Origin: Rubrivirga marina
GTDB lineage: Bacteria > Bacteroidota > Rhodothermia > Rhodothermales > Rubricoccaceae
Length of the DNA: 64,000 nt
Reading direction: 5' to 3'
NCBI RefSeq assembly: GCF_002283365.1
Contig: NZ_MQWD01000001.1
Location: forward strand, 2,153,648-2,217,647
How positions within the stretch are numbered: the first letter of the stretch is position 1; each line of letters starts with the position of its first letter. Under the pieces are notes generated by a model that worked only from the letters and a program-made list of their open reading frames with translations, was not told where the DNA came from and searched no databases. This document shows positions 36,301 through 43,715 of the stretch, in pieces. The position numbers were made by a program, and so were the translations under genes.

Positions 36301-37380
36301 GACACGATCCGCACGCGCGACGTCACGCTGGTGGACGTGACCGACGGCCGGACGCTCTTCGCCAACTCGACGGCCTGGCGGCCCGAGCGCGACGCGCCGA
36401 TCACCGACGGCTTCCAGCTCTCGTTCGACCCGGTCTTCTTCACCAGCCGGATCGCCGACTCGACGCGCTGGCAGGGCGCCGGCATCAAGCCGATCACGGC
36501 CGACGTGTTCAGCTTCGCCGGTAACCCGCCCGGCACGCGCGTCCCGGCCGACTACCGCATCGAGGTGGGCCCGCCCGGCTCCGGCATGTCGACCGCGTTC
36601 GCGCTCACGGTCGGCATCCCGCGGACGCTCCCGGCCAAGCCGACCAACGTCCGCGTGTTCAAGACGGTCGTGGACGGGGCGGGCAACGCGACCGAGGTGC
36701 CCGTCGCCTACGCCTTCTACGACGTGGCCGGCGACGGCGCGTCGCCGTTCGAGGTCGGCAGCGCGGCGACGAACCTGTTCTCGACCCAGTACAACATCGG
36801 CGGGGCCGGCATCGACGACTCGGACCGGATCTACCTCTTGGAGGACATCCCCGGCGATCGCCGCGACGGCCTCACGCCGACGTGGGAGATCCGGATGAGT
36901 CTCGCCGACCCGGCCCTCCGGGACCCCCAGCCGGGCGACACGGGCGTCCTCGTCACGAGCAAGCCGTTCCTCGCGTCCGACGTCTACGAGTTCACGGTGA
37001 CCGGGCCGAGCTTCGACGCCGACGCCGCGGCCGGCCTGCTCGACCAGGTCCGCGTCGTGCCGAACCCGTACCGCGGGACGAGCCAGTTCGAGGTCGCGAA
37101 CCCGTTCCCGACGGGGCGCGGCGAGCGCCGGATCCGGTTCGTCGGGCTCCCGCCCCAGGCCACGGTCCGCATCTTCACGCCCTCGGGCCGCCTCGTCCGG
37201 ACGCTCGAGATGAACGAGGGCTCGAACGGCAGCATCACGACCGGGATGCTCCTCAACGGGTCGCTGTCGTGGGACCTCCTCAACGAGGACCGCCTCGAGG
37301 TCTCGTACGGCGTCTACCTCTACCACGTCGAAGCGCCCGGGGTGGGCGAGACGACGGGCACCCTCGCCCTCATCAAGTAG
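33400..37380 (+). CDS. 1326-aa secreted surface protein with Ca2+-type DNDGDG repeats and C-terminal sorting domain
   Basis: Signal peptide (MTALTFSSRLLLAALVVAAS, ending AWAQG). Family not recognised over residues 30-310 (Trp-rich, DKTEDPTDPGWAGSW). Residues 320-570 contain six repeats of the type GIDNDGDG (near 321, 374, 403, 469, 535, 563), which resemble calcium-binding thrombospondin type 3/EF-loop sequences. A fibronectin-like stretch (VTLYWDDAAE, FEGYRVYRATDPGF) starts near 745, and a FlgD-like/T9SS sorting domain ends the protein (VVPNPYRGTSQFEVANP, SYGVYLYHVEA). It is encoded between the TonB receptor and a PorV-like gene (gaps 3 and 2 bp), so it is probably a surface partner of that receptor. 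No catalytic motif seen. Confidence 0.78.
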   Translation: MTALTFSSRLLLAALVVAASAPAWAQGVIDRDHVPSDERVDLFERRQTDLDANVVRTTVFNFGQTGRTSAAPDEIPYEWPRNTRRHYLALTGLFAGAEVVGESGEREWIVDVPNYRTNLNNPSEAWTWAPVQGYVNTADEDLGIARSDRPETWPAFWPDKTEDPTDPGWAGSWSGLFGKDVFNADLEVYYKMGDDEYAKPNNTYYPDETDRSRRGLGLLADTRVLAWSQVLIDDVVFILHKVKNDGTKDLSTVGVTLWLADLVGGDPDASDDQPFFDLLLDTAFLADADGRSTDTAFEGAEVEGAIAFFLETPGNATDRIDNDGDGTTAPEAAEFNFRGVSKGEPGGPIVTLGLLAGEGDQAGAAGRRLRYDGIDNNGNGLIDEDSTQAAFGTQVGVGFADYIDNDGDGEPGSPVVTQAMIDAAAADVYGRWPVNPNTEAGEPVHLIGVGVAYGVGDTDDLGKAFRDNIDNDGDAFSDGPPPDFLWEPGSPVVTQEMVNAAASDAPYYRYAVPGTDIVLYDVKAEDVGSPYADGVDNDGDGAIDEGIDEDIDEMIDERRDDGIDNDGDWRAALDDVGLDGSGNTVDTGEGDGVPTSGAGTDLPGEPNLDVTDVSESDQIGITNVQYKPAGGVNYQSIADRQLFFDFMVPGQFSLLQPGQSPASRDTDLFVSSGTFPLRAGQTESVSFAVILGDVDYGRQATDVEGRYRDLLTKRQDALEAYEADYRFAQAPICPTVRAVPGDGAVTLYWDDAAESSFDTFIADLAQPGLDPRDFEGYRVYRATDPGFLDARQITDGFGNVSFLRPIAQFDLIDAYEGFHPVATNGTQFYLGSNVRDPGEAANGLVNTFTDSTAVNGVQYYYAVTSYDFGAATVNIQPSECPISITIGPDGTVTRTGPNVSVVTPSQAAAGYTEGTAELTQTQGFASGSVAYRTVDPTSLRDGHRYRVTFRDTLILGQINTSGRQITQDTIRTRDVTLVDVTDGRTLFANSTAWRPERDAPITDGFQLSFDPVFFTSRIADSTRWQGAGIKPITADVFSFAGNPPGTRVPADYRIEVGPPGSGMSTAFALTVGIPRTLPAKPTNVRVFKTVVDGAGNATEVPVAYAFYDVAGDGASPFEVGSAATNLFSTQYNIGGAGIDDSDRIYLLEDIPGDRRDGLTPTWEIRMSLADPALRDPQPGDTGVLVTSKPFLASDVYEFTVTGPSFDADAAAGLLDQVRVVPNPYRGTSQFEVANPFPTGRGERRIRFVGLPPQATVRIFTPSGRLVRTLEMNEGSNGSITTGMLLNGSLSWDLLNEDRLEVSYGVYLYHVEAPGVGETTGTLALIK

Positions 37381-37382
37381 CC

Positions 37383-38423
37383 ATGCCGATGCCCACCTCC
37401 CTCGCCCGGCCGACCGGCGGCGTCCTGCGGCTGGCCCTCCTCGCCGCCGTCCTCGTGGCCCTGCCCGCCTCGGCGCAGTCGGGGACGGCCGCGGCCGAGT
37501 TCCTCAACGTCCCGATCGGGGCCCGCGCGACGGCCATGGGCGGGGCCTTCGGGGCCACGGCCGCCGACGCCTCCGCGCTCTACTGGAACCCGGCCGGCCT
37601 CGCCGGGATGCGCGACGCGCAGGCCCAGTTCGAGTACGCCCAGTGGTACGTCGGCTCCGACGTCAACTTCGCGTCCGCCGCCAGCCCGACGCCGTTCGGC
37701 GTGGTCGCCGTCGGCGTGACGGCGCTGACCTACGAGGACATGGACGTGATCGAGGAGAGCGGCAACAGCCAGCTCCCGTCGGGCGAGACGTTCGCGGCGG
37801 GTTCCTACGCCGTCTCGCTCGGCTACGGGCGCCAGCTGACCGACCGGTTCTCGCTGGGCGGGACCGTCAAGGTCGTCCGCGAGCAGATCGCCAACTCGTC
37901 GGCGACGGGCGTGGCGTTCGACGTGGGGACCCTCTTCGTGACGCCGTTCCGGGGCATCCGCCTCGGCGCCTCGATCGCCAACTTCGGCCCGAAGATGCGG
38001 ATGGACGGGTCGGACCTGAACATCCCGTTCGACCCGCTCCCGGGCCAGAGCGGCAACAACAACGCGATCCCCGGCCGGATCGCGACGGACGCCTACGACC
38101 TCCCGCTCACGATGCGCGTCGGGCTGGCGACCGAGGTCTACGAGCAGGCCGGCACGCGCGTGACGGTCGCCGTCGACGCGCTCTCGCCGTCGGCCACGGG
38201 CCAGCACGTCAACGCGGGCGCCGAGGTGGGCCTGCTCGGCGGGCTCGTCCAGCTCCGCGGCGGCGTCCAGGAGCTGTTCCTGGAGGAGAGCCCGCGGTCG
38301 TTCACGCTCGGCGGTGGCCTCCGCTACGGGTTCGGCGGGCTCGACCTCTCGGCCGACTACGCCTACGAGGCCGCCGACTACTTCGACGGCGTCCACCGCC
38401 TCGCCGTCGGCCTCCGGTTCTAG
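37383..38423 (+). CDS. PorV/PorQ-family outer-membrane beta-barrel protein
   Basis: 346 aa from ATG 37383. Signal peptide ending PASAQS. The N-terminal family signature is FLNVPIGARATAMGGAFGAT, then ALYWNPAGLAGM. About 14 amphipathic strands of FadL/UPF0164 type follow, ending in an aromatic residue (RLAVGLRF). PorV is the T9SS outer-membrane shuttle that delivers cargo with C-terminal domains. Here it is encoded 2 bp after a T9SS-type cargo gene, suggesting a dedicated partner. It is the last gene before the second operator. Confidence 0.85.
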   Translation: MPMPTSLARPTGGVLRLALLAAVLVALPASAQSGTAAAEFLNVPIGARATAMGGAFGATAADASALYWNPAGLAGMRDAQAQFEYAQWYVGSDVNFASAASPTPFGVVAVGVTALTYEDMDVIEESGNSQLPSGETFAAGSYAVSLGYGRQLTDRFSLGGTVKVVREQIANSSATGVAFDVGTLFVTPFRGIRLGASIANFGPKMRMDGSDLNIPFDPLPGQSGNNNAIPGRIATDAYDLPLTMRVGLATEVYEQAGTRVTVAVDALSPSATGQHVNAGAEVGLLGGLVQLRGGVQELFLEESPRSFTLGGGLRYGFGGLDLSADYAYEAADYFDGVHRLAVGLRF

Positions 38424-38474
38424 GCCCTCCGGGGCCCCGTCGATTCCCCCTCATCCGGTTCTGTACACCGGGCA

Positions 38475-38488
38475 CGAAAGCGCTTACA
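38475..38488. promoter_or_regulatory. Second LacI-type operator, upstream of the starch-binding protein gene
   Basis: CGAAAGCGCTTACA shares 12 of 14 bases with the perfect palindrome in front of the regulator gene (full right half, core intact). It lies 62 bp before the start of the starch-binding protein gene, in the only sizeable gap (127 bp) within the locus. Probably makes the amylase/MalEFG half a second target of the same regulator. Confidence 0.72.
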
Positions 38489-38550
38489 CTGCGCCGAAGG
38501 CCCCTCTCGCCGGCTCCGCCGGCCCTTTCCCCCAACACGGGACACAACCC

Positions 38551-40686
38551 ATGCGACCCACTGCTACTCACCTCGGGCGATGGCTCGGCCTGGCGGCCCT
38601 CGCGGCCGTCCTCGCGACGCCAGCCCTCGCCCAGCGGACCATCACGCTCCGCATGAACTCGGCCACCCAGCCGGACACGATCGCGGCCGACGCGGCGCTC
38701 GCCGGCGCCCAGGTCCGCGGCCAGGTCGCCAGCGGCACAGCCCTGCCCGACGGCAACACCATCGACTGGAACGACAACACGACGCTGATCCCCGAGAACG
38801 TCGGCGGCGACTACTGGCAGATCGAGTTCCAGATCCCGGACAACGAGGAGCTCAAGTTCAAGTTTTTCTTTGGACAGTCCGAGCCTGAGGGCGACCTGCC
38901 TGGCGGCTGGGAGGCCGGCGGCGACCAGGTGATCCCGGCCGGGACCGGCGACGTGGCGCTCGACCTCCACTACTTCGAGAAGGTCGCCGGCGACCAGAAC
39001 TACGACTGGCGGCCGTTCGAGGCCGGCGGCGACTCGGTCGCCGTCTGGTTCCGGACCTACATCGACACGGAGGACGCGCTCTCGAAGGGGCTCGACCTCG
39101 ACGACGGCTCGCTCGTCGTCGGCGTCCGTGGCGACAACGCCACCGGCGGCAGCCAGGACGGCGGCGCGACGACCATCGACTGGGGCTCGACCAACATCGT
39201 CCTCAACCGCGAGAGCGACAACCCCTCCTCGCCCGGTTTCAAGCTGTTCTCGGGCGCCGTGTCGTACCCGGCCTCGGCGATCGGCTCGACGCAGGCCTAC
39301 AAGTTCTTCTTCTCGGACAGCGACACGGACGCCGGTTGGGAGAACGACATCGACGGCGGAAACCGGACGTTCACGATCCCGGCCCAGGACTCTACCCTCA
39401 TGTGGAAGTTCTACAGCAACAGCCCCGCCAACGAGGGGACGGCTGTGACGGCCCTCGTCGGGTTCCAGGTCGACGTCTCGCCGATCTCCTCGATCGGCCT
39501 CTACCAGGTCGCCGACGACCTTGTTCAGGTCCGCGGTGGGTTCAACGGGTGGGACTGCCCCGACGACAACCAGGACGACTGCCTGCTCCAGCAGATCCCG
39601 GGCACGCCGGACTTCGCCCGTCAGGTGCCGATCACGGCCGCGCCGGGCGGCGACCCGCTCCCGTACAAGTTTTACGTCGACTTCCGCAATGCGGACGGGA
39701 CCGCCCAGTTCCAAGACGCCGCGGGGAACGACCTCGACGTCGGCTGGGAGGAGCCGCTCGACTTCGGCGGCGGCAACCGGTTCTTCGACTTCTCCGGCAC
39801 GGAGCAGACGCTCGACGAGCAGTTCTTCAACGGCGTCCGCCCCGGCAACGTCATCGCCGATGGCCAGTCGGTCGACCTCACGTTCATGGTCGACATGAGC
39901 GAGGCCACGATGTTTGAGGACGCACAGGGCCGCGCGTTCGACCCGGCCGCCGACACGGTCTCGGTCCAGTTCGAGGACGTGGTCTGGCTCCTGACGCAGG
40001 GGTACATCCCCGGTGGGGAGGACCTCGTCGACACGGGCTCTGGGGGCAACCTCGTCAACGGGTTCTCGCTCTCTGACCCCGACGGCGACCTCGTCTACAC
40101 CGGTACGCTTACGATCAACGGCCCGACCTACAACGGGATCGGCTACCGGTACGTCTTCGCCAATGACGACGACGGCCTCCAGGCCGAGGGCTCGGGCGGG
40201 TTCGACGCTGGCCGGCGCCGCTATCGGTACATCACCGACGTCACCGCCGACGCGTTCTCGTTCGCGAAGGACACGTTCCGGCCGGCCGGCCCGGGCGTTC
40301 AGGCGATGCCGTGGGAGATCAACCCGACCGGTCCGTTCGAGCCGGGCGACGTGCAGTTCTCGGTGCCCGTCGGCTTCGTCGACGAGGGCCTTGCCGTGTC
40401 TATCGGGGACGACCCGTCCCGCGACGGCGACCTCGCGCTCGGGGCCGTCTACCCGAACCCGACGACGGGCCTCGCCCGCGTCGTCGTGACCGCCCCGGCC
40501 GAGGCGCCGGTGACGGTCCGCGTGTTCGACGTGACGGGCCGCGTGGTGGCCCGTGTGGTCGAGGGCGCGTTCGTCTCGGGCCGCCCGCTCGACATCGACA
40601 CGCGCGGCCTCGCCGCCGGCCTCTACCTCGTCCGCGCCGAGAGCGAGGCGGGCGTGGCCATCCGGAGCCTGACGGTCGTCCGCTAG
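38551..40686 (+). CDS. Four-module starch-binding-type surface protein with T9SS sorting domain
   Basis: 711 aa from ATG 38551. Signal peptide ends PALAQ. Four tandem beta-sandwich modules of 132-140 residues start at residues 31 (ITLRMNSA), 163 (VAVWFRTYID), 303 (VGFQVDVSPI) and 443 (LTFMVDMSEA). Most share a VxVRG strand, a YKFFF-type strand, a GWE motif and a G-N-R-x-F closing strand. This resembles CBM20/SusE-SusF style starch-binding modules. The C-terminal sorting domain follows from about 627 (GAVYPNPTTGLARV, GLYLVRAESE). Role inferred as surface capture of starch or maltodextrin, replacing SusD/E/F. Followed by two strong hairpins. Confidence 0.78.
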   Translation: MRPTATHLGRWLGLAALAAVLATPALAQRTITLRMNSATQPDTIAADAALAGAQVRGQVASGTALPDGNTIDWNDNTTLIPENVGGDYWQIEFQIPDNEELKFKFFFGQSEPEGDLPGGWEAGGDQVIPAGTGDVALDLHYFEKVAGDQNYDWRPFEAGGDSVAVWFRTYIDTEDALSKGLDLDDGSLVVGVRGDNATGGSQDGGATTIDWGSTNIVLNRESDNPSSPGFKLFSGAVSYPASAIGSTQAYKFFFSDSDTDAGWENDIDGGNRTFTIPAQDSTLMWKFYSNSPANEGTAVTALVGFQVDVSPISSIGLYQVADDLVQVRGGFNGWDCPDDNQDDCLLQQIPGTPDFARQVPITAAPGGDPLPYKFYVDFRNADGTAQFQDAAGNDLDVGWEEPLDFGGGNRFFDFSGTEQTLDEQFFNGVRPGNVIADGQSVDLTFMVDMSEATMFEDAQGRAFDPAADTVSVQFEDVVWLLTQGYIPGGEDLVDTGSGGNLVNGFSLSDPDGDLVYTGTLTINGPTYNGIGYRYVFANDDDGLQAEGSGGFDAGRRRYRYITDVTADAFSFAKDTFRPAGPGVQAMPWEINPTGPFEPGDVQFSVPVGFVDEGLAVSIGDDPSRDGDLALGAVYPNPTTGLARVVVTAPAEAPVTVRVFDVTGRVVARVVEGAFVSGRPLDIDTRGLAAGLYLVRAESEAGVAIRSLTVVR

Positions 40687-40692
40687 CGACGC

Positions 40693-40729
40693 CGGCCCGG
40701 GCCGCCCCGAGAGGGGAGGGCCCGGGCCG
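40693..40729 (+). repeat. First of two tandem hairpins after the starch-binding gene
   Basis: An 11-bp stem CGGCCCGGGCC / GGCCCGGGCCG topped by a 4-bp stem (CCCC/GGGG) with a GAGA loop, starting 7 bp after the stop codon. It probably stabilises the upstream mRNA or pauses transcription. Confidence 0.65.
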
Positions 40730-40738
40730 CTGCTTTCG

Positions 40739-40772
40739 CGCCGGCCGCCGTAGCAGGCGGCCGGCGTTTTTT
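40739..40772 (+). terminator. Strong intrinsic terminator abutting the amylase start codon
   Basis: A perfect 11-bp stem CGCCGGCCGCC / GGCGGCCGGCG, 6-nt loop, followed at once by TTTTTT (40767-40772). The run ends 2 bp before ATG 40775. As a Rho-independent terminator it is textbook and would reduce transcription into the amylase and MalEFG genes. Confidence 0.88.
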
Positions 40773-40774
40773 CG

Positions 40775-43690
40775 ATGCCCACCACGCCCATGCGCCCGTT
40801 CCTTCTCCTGGCCCTGCTCGCCTCGGCCCTCGTCCCGGTCGGGTCGGCGCCCGCCAGCGCCCAGTCGGTCGACGTCACGTTCCGGTTCCTGCCGGACCTC
40901 ACGACGCCGCCGATCTCGCCCGTGTCCCGCGCCTTCGTGCCGGGCTCGTTCAACGACTGGGGCCCGAACAGCAGCGGGGTGATCGCCGCCGGCGCGCCGA
41001 GCCAGGCGGCCTACGAGCCGGCCCTCGCCGAGTACCGGTACACGACGACGCTCCAGGCCGGGCAGAGCTACGCCTACAAGGTCCACGTCCACCGCAACGC
41101 GGCCGGCACCGACTACGTCTGGCTGACGGACCCGCTCGGGACCGAGACGACCGGGCCCAACAACGACTCGGTCGTCCGCGTCGAGGACCCGTTCGTGTTC
41201 CAGATCGCGCGCGAGCAGAGCGGGACGGCCGAGGTCCGGGCCGTCTCGGCCGGCGTGTTCGGCACGGCCGCGGTCGCGGCCGTCACGTTCACCGTCAACG
41301 AGACGACGTACACCGACGGCATCGAGGACACGGGCGACGGCGTCTACCGCCTGGTGCTGCCCGAGGCGGTCGCCCCCGGCGCCTTCGTCCGCGTCGAGGC
41401 GACCGACGCGGAGGGCCGGACCGCCCGCGCCGAGGTCGGCGCGATCCCGCCCGAGGTGACGGACGCGCCCGTGCCCGAGGGGCTGGAGGACGGCATCACC
41501 TACGACCCGGCCGACCCGACGCGGGCCTGGCTCGTCCTCCGCGCGCCCGACAAGCAGTTCGTCTACGCCCTCGGCGACTTCAACGGCTGGACCGCCGACG
41601 AGGACGCCCTGATGTTCCGCGACACCACCGACCCGCTCGGCACGCGCTGGTGGATCGAGGTCACCGGCTTGACGCCCGGCGTCGAGTCCACCTTCCAGTA
41701 CTGGGTCGACGGCACGACGTACGTCGCCGACCCGTACACGACGAAGGTCTACTTCCCCGGCGAGCCCGGATACCCCGACGAGGCCGTCGACTTCGACGTC
41801 GGCGTCCTGACCCCGGGCGCCTCGGCGTTCCCGTGGACCGACCAGGACTTCGTGGCGCCGGCGCAGGAGGACCTCGTGATCTACGAGCTGCTCGTCCGCG
41901 ACTTCCTGCGCGACCACAGCTTCACGGCGCTCGCCGACACGCTCGACTACCTCGAGCGGCTCGGCGTCAACGCCATCGAGCTGATGCCCGTCTCGGAGTT
42001 CGACGGCGACGAGAGCTGGGGCTACAACCCGGCCTTCCACCTCGCCCTCGACAAGTATTACGGGACGCCCGACGAGTTCAAAGCCTTCGTCGACGCGGCC
42101 CACGCGCGCGGGATGGCCGTGATCCTCGACGTGGTCTACAACCACGCCACGAACCGGAGCCCGCTCGTCCGCCTCTACAACGGCGGCGGCTACGGCGACC
42201 CGAGCCCCGGCAACCCGTACTTCAACGCGACGATCCCCGACCCCTTCGTCTTCTTCCCGGCCGACTTCGACCACACGAACCCGCTCACGCAGCTCTGGCT
42301 CGACAAGGCCAACCGGTTCTGGCTCGACGAGTACCACGTCGACGGGTACCGCTTCGACTACACGGGCGGGTTCATGCCGTCGGGCGAGTTCTTCAGCTAC
42401 AACGTCCCGCGGATCGAGCTGCTGGAGCGGATGATGGGCGAGCTCTGGGCGACAAACCCCGACGCGCTCATCATCCTGGAGCACCTCGTCGAGAACGGCC
42501 AGGAGTACCGCCGGCTGGCGGACTACCGCGCGCCCGGGAGCACGCGTCCGGGCCCGCTCCTCTGGCACAACATGAACCGGGCCTACAACCAGGGCTCGAT
42601 GGGCTACCCGACGGCGACCGACTTCCCGAGCGCGCTCACGGAGACCTACACGCCGAGCTGGTTCGGCGGCGTGCCCGTCGCGAACGTCGTGACCTACATG
42701 GAGAGCCACGACGAGCAGTGGATGATGTACCGGAACGAGGCCTACGGCAACAGCGCCGGCGCCTACGACGTGACCGACCTGTTCACGGCGCTCGACCGCC
42801 AGCGGCTGGCCGGCGTGTTCCTGTTCACCGTCCCGGGCCCGCGGATGATCTGGCAGTTCGGTGAGCTCGGCTACGGGGCCGGCCCGGGCGAGTGCCTCGT
42901 CAACGGCGACTACCCCGGCGAGTGCCCCAACGGCGTGCCCGGCCGCGTCGCCAACAAGCCGATCCGGTGGGACTACTGGAGCGACAGCGCCCAGCCCTTC
43001 CGCAACGGCTACTCGGGTACGCTGACGGCCGCCGACGAGACGGAGCGCCGCGAGCGCCGCGAGCTCTACGCCACGTGGGCCGCGCTCCTCGACCTCCGAA
43101 GCAACTATGACATCTTCCGGAGCCCCGACACCGAGGTCACGACGCGCCTCGGCCGCGTGCCCGACCGCTGGATCCGCCTCTCGCTCCCCGACGCCCCCGC
43201 CGGCCAGCCCACCGAGGCCGTCATCTTCGGCAACTTCGGGGTGACCGAGCAGTCGGTCACGCTCACGTTCGACGAGGCCGGGACGTGGTACGACTACTTC
43301 GACGACTCGGAGGCCGGGCTCCAGGCGGGCGTCCACACGGTCACACTCCGGCCGGGCGAGTACCACGTCTGGACGGACGTCGACGTGCCGTCGCCGGAGG
43401 GCGACCTCGGCGCCGTCGCGGAGGAAGGCGGGCCGGGCGACTTGGCGCCGGCGCGAATCGTCGCGCATCCGAACCCGACGGCCGGGCGGCTCGCGCTCCG
43501 CATCACGACGCACGACCCGGTCGAGGCGCCGATGGAGGTGTTTGACATGCTCGGCCGCCGCGTGCGGTCCGTGCCCATGCCGCTGGCGACGGGGTCTACG
43601 TCGGTCGAGGTCGACACGGACGGGCTCCCGGCCGGCGTGTACGTCGTCCGCTGGGGGCGCCACACGACGACCGTCTCGATTGTGCGATAG
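40775..43690 (+). CDS. T9SS-exported GH13 alpha-amylase family protein with N-terminal CBM48-like domains
   Basis: 971 aa from ATG 40775; ATG 40790 (MRPFLLLALL) is the better signal-peptide start and avoids the terminator. Two Ig-like/CBM48-like domains (about 31-150 and 249-327, FVYALGDFNGW) precede the GH13 barrel from about 360 (IYELLVRDFLRDHSF; VILDVVYNHAT). The catalytic Asp is in VDGYRFDYTGG (about 525), the acid Glu in LIILEHLVENG (about 568), and the third carboxylate in YMESHDEQW (about 644). The C-terminal 75 residues are a sorting domain (AHPNPTAGRLALR, GVYVVRWG). It should cleave starch, glycogen or branched glucan at the cell surface. Confidence 0.92.
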   Translation: MPTTPMRPFLLLALLASALVPVGSAPASAQSVDVTFRFLPDLTTPPISPVSRAFVPGSFNDWGPNSSGVIAAGAPSQAAYEPALAEYRYTTTLQAGQSYAYKVHVHRNAAGTDYVWLTDPLGTETTGPNNDSVVRVEDPFVFQIAREQSGTAEVRAVSAGVFGTAAVAAVTFTVNETTYTDGIEDTGDGVYRLVLPEAVAPGAFVRVEATDAEGRTARAEVGAIPPEVTDAPVPEGLEDGITYDPADPTRAWLVLRAPDKQFVYALGDFNGWTADEDALMFRDTTDPLGTRWWIEVTGLTPGVESTFQYWVDGTTYVADPYTTKVYFPGEPGYPDEAVDFDVGVLTPGASAFPWTDQDFVAPAQEDLVIYELLVRDFLRDHSFTALADTLDYLERLGVNAIELMPVSEFDGDESWGYNPAFHLALDKYYGTPDEFKAFVDAAHARGMAVILDVVYNHATNRSPLVRLYNGGGYGDPSPGNPYFNATIPDPFVFFPADFDHTNPLTQLWLDKANRFWLDEYHVDGYRFDYTGGFMPSGEFFSYNVPRIELLERMMGELWATNPDALIILEHLVENGQEYRRLADYRAPGSTRPGPLLWHNMNRAYNQGSMGYPTATDFPSALTETYTPSWFGGVPVANVVTYMESHDEQWMMYRNEAYGNSAGAYDVTDLFTALDRQRLAGVFLFTVPGPRMIWQFGELGYGAGPGECLVNGDYPGECPNGVPGRVANKPIRWDYWSDSAQPFRNGYSGTLTAADETERRERRELYATWAALLDLRSNYDIFRSPDTEVTTRLGRVPDRWIRLSLPDAPAGQPTEAVIFGNFGVTEQSVTLTFDEAGTWYDYFDDSEAGLQAGVHTVTLRPGEYHVWTDVDVPSPEGDLGAVAEEGGPGDLAPARIVAHPNPTAGRLALRITTHDPVEAPMEVFDMLGRRVRSVPMPLATGSTSVEVDTDGLPAGVYVVRWGRHTTTVSIVR

Positions 43691-43715
43691 CACGCGGACC
43701 GCGCGTTCCCGGCCC

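Noticed and set aside
28792..37326. A continuous open frame of more than 2800 codons on the minus strand
   Set aside because: It lies antisense to several well-supported genes with known domains; its translation is low-complexity Arg/Val/Asp/Glu, as expected when a 70% GC coding strand is read in reverse. Not a gene.
30553..37380. SusC/SusD pair
   Set aside because: The 1326-aa protein after the TonB receptor lacks a lipobox, SusD length and TPR fold, and ends in a sorting domain; it is not a SusD.
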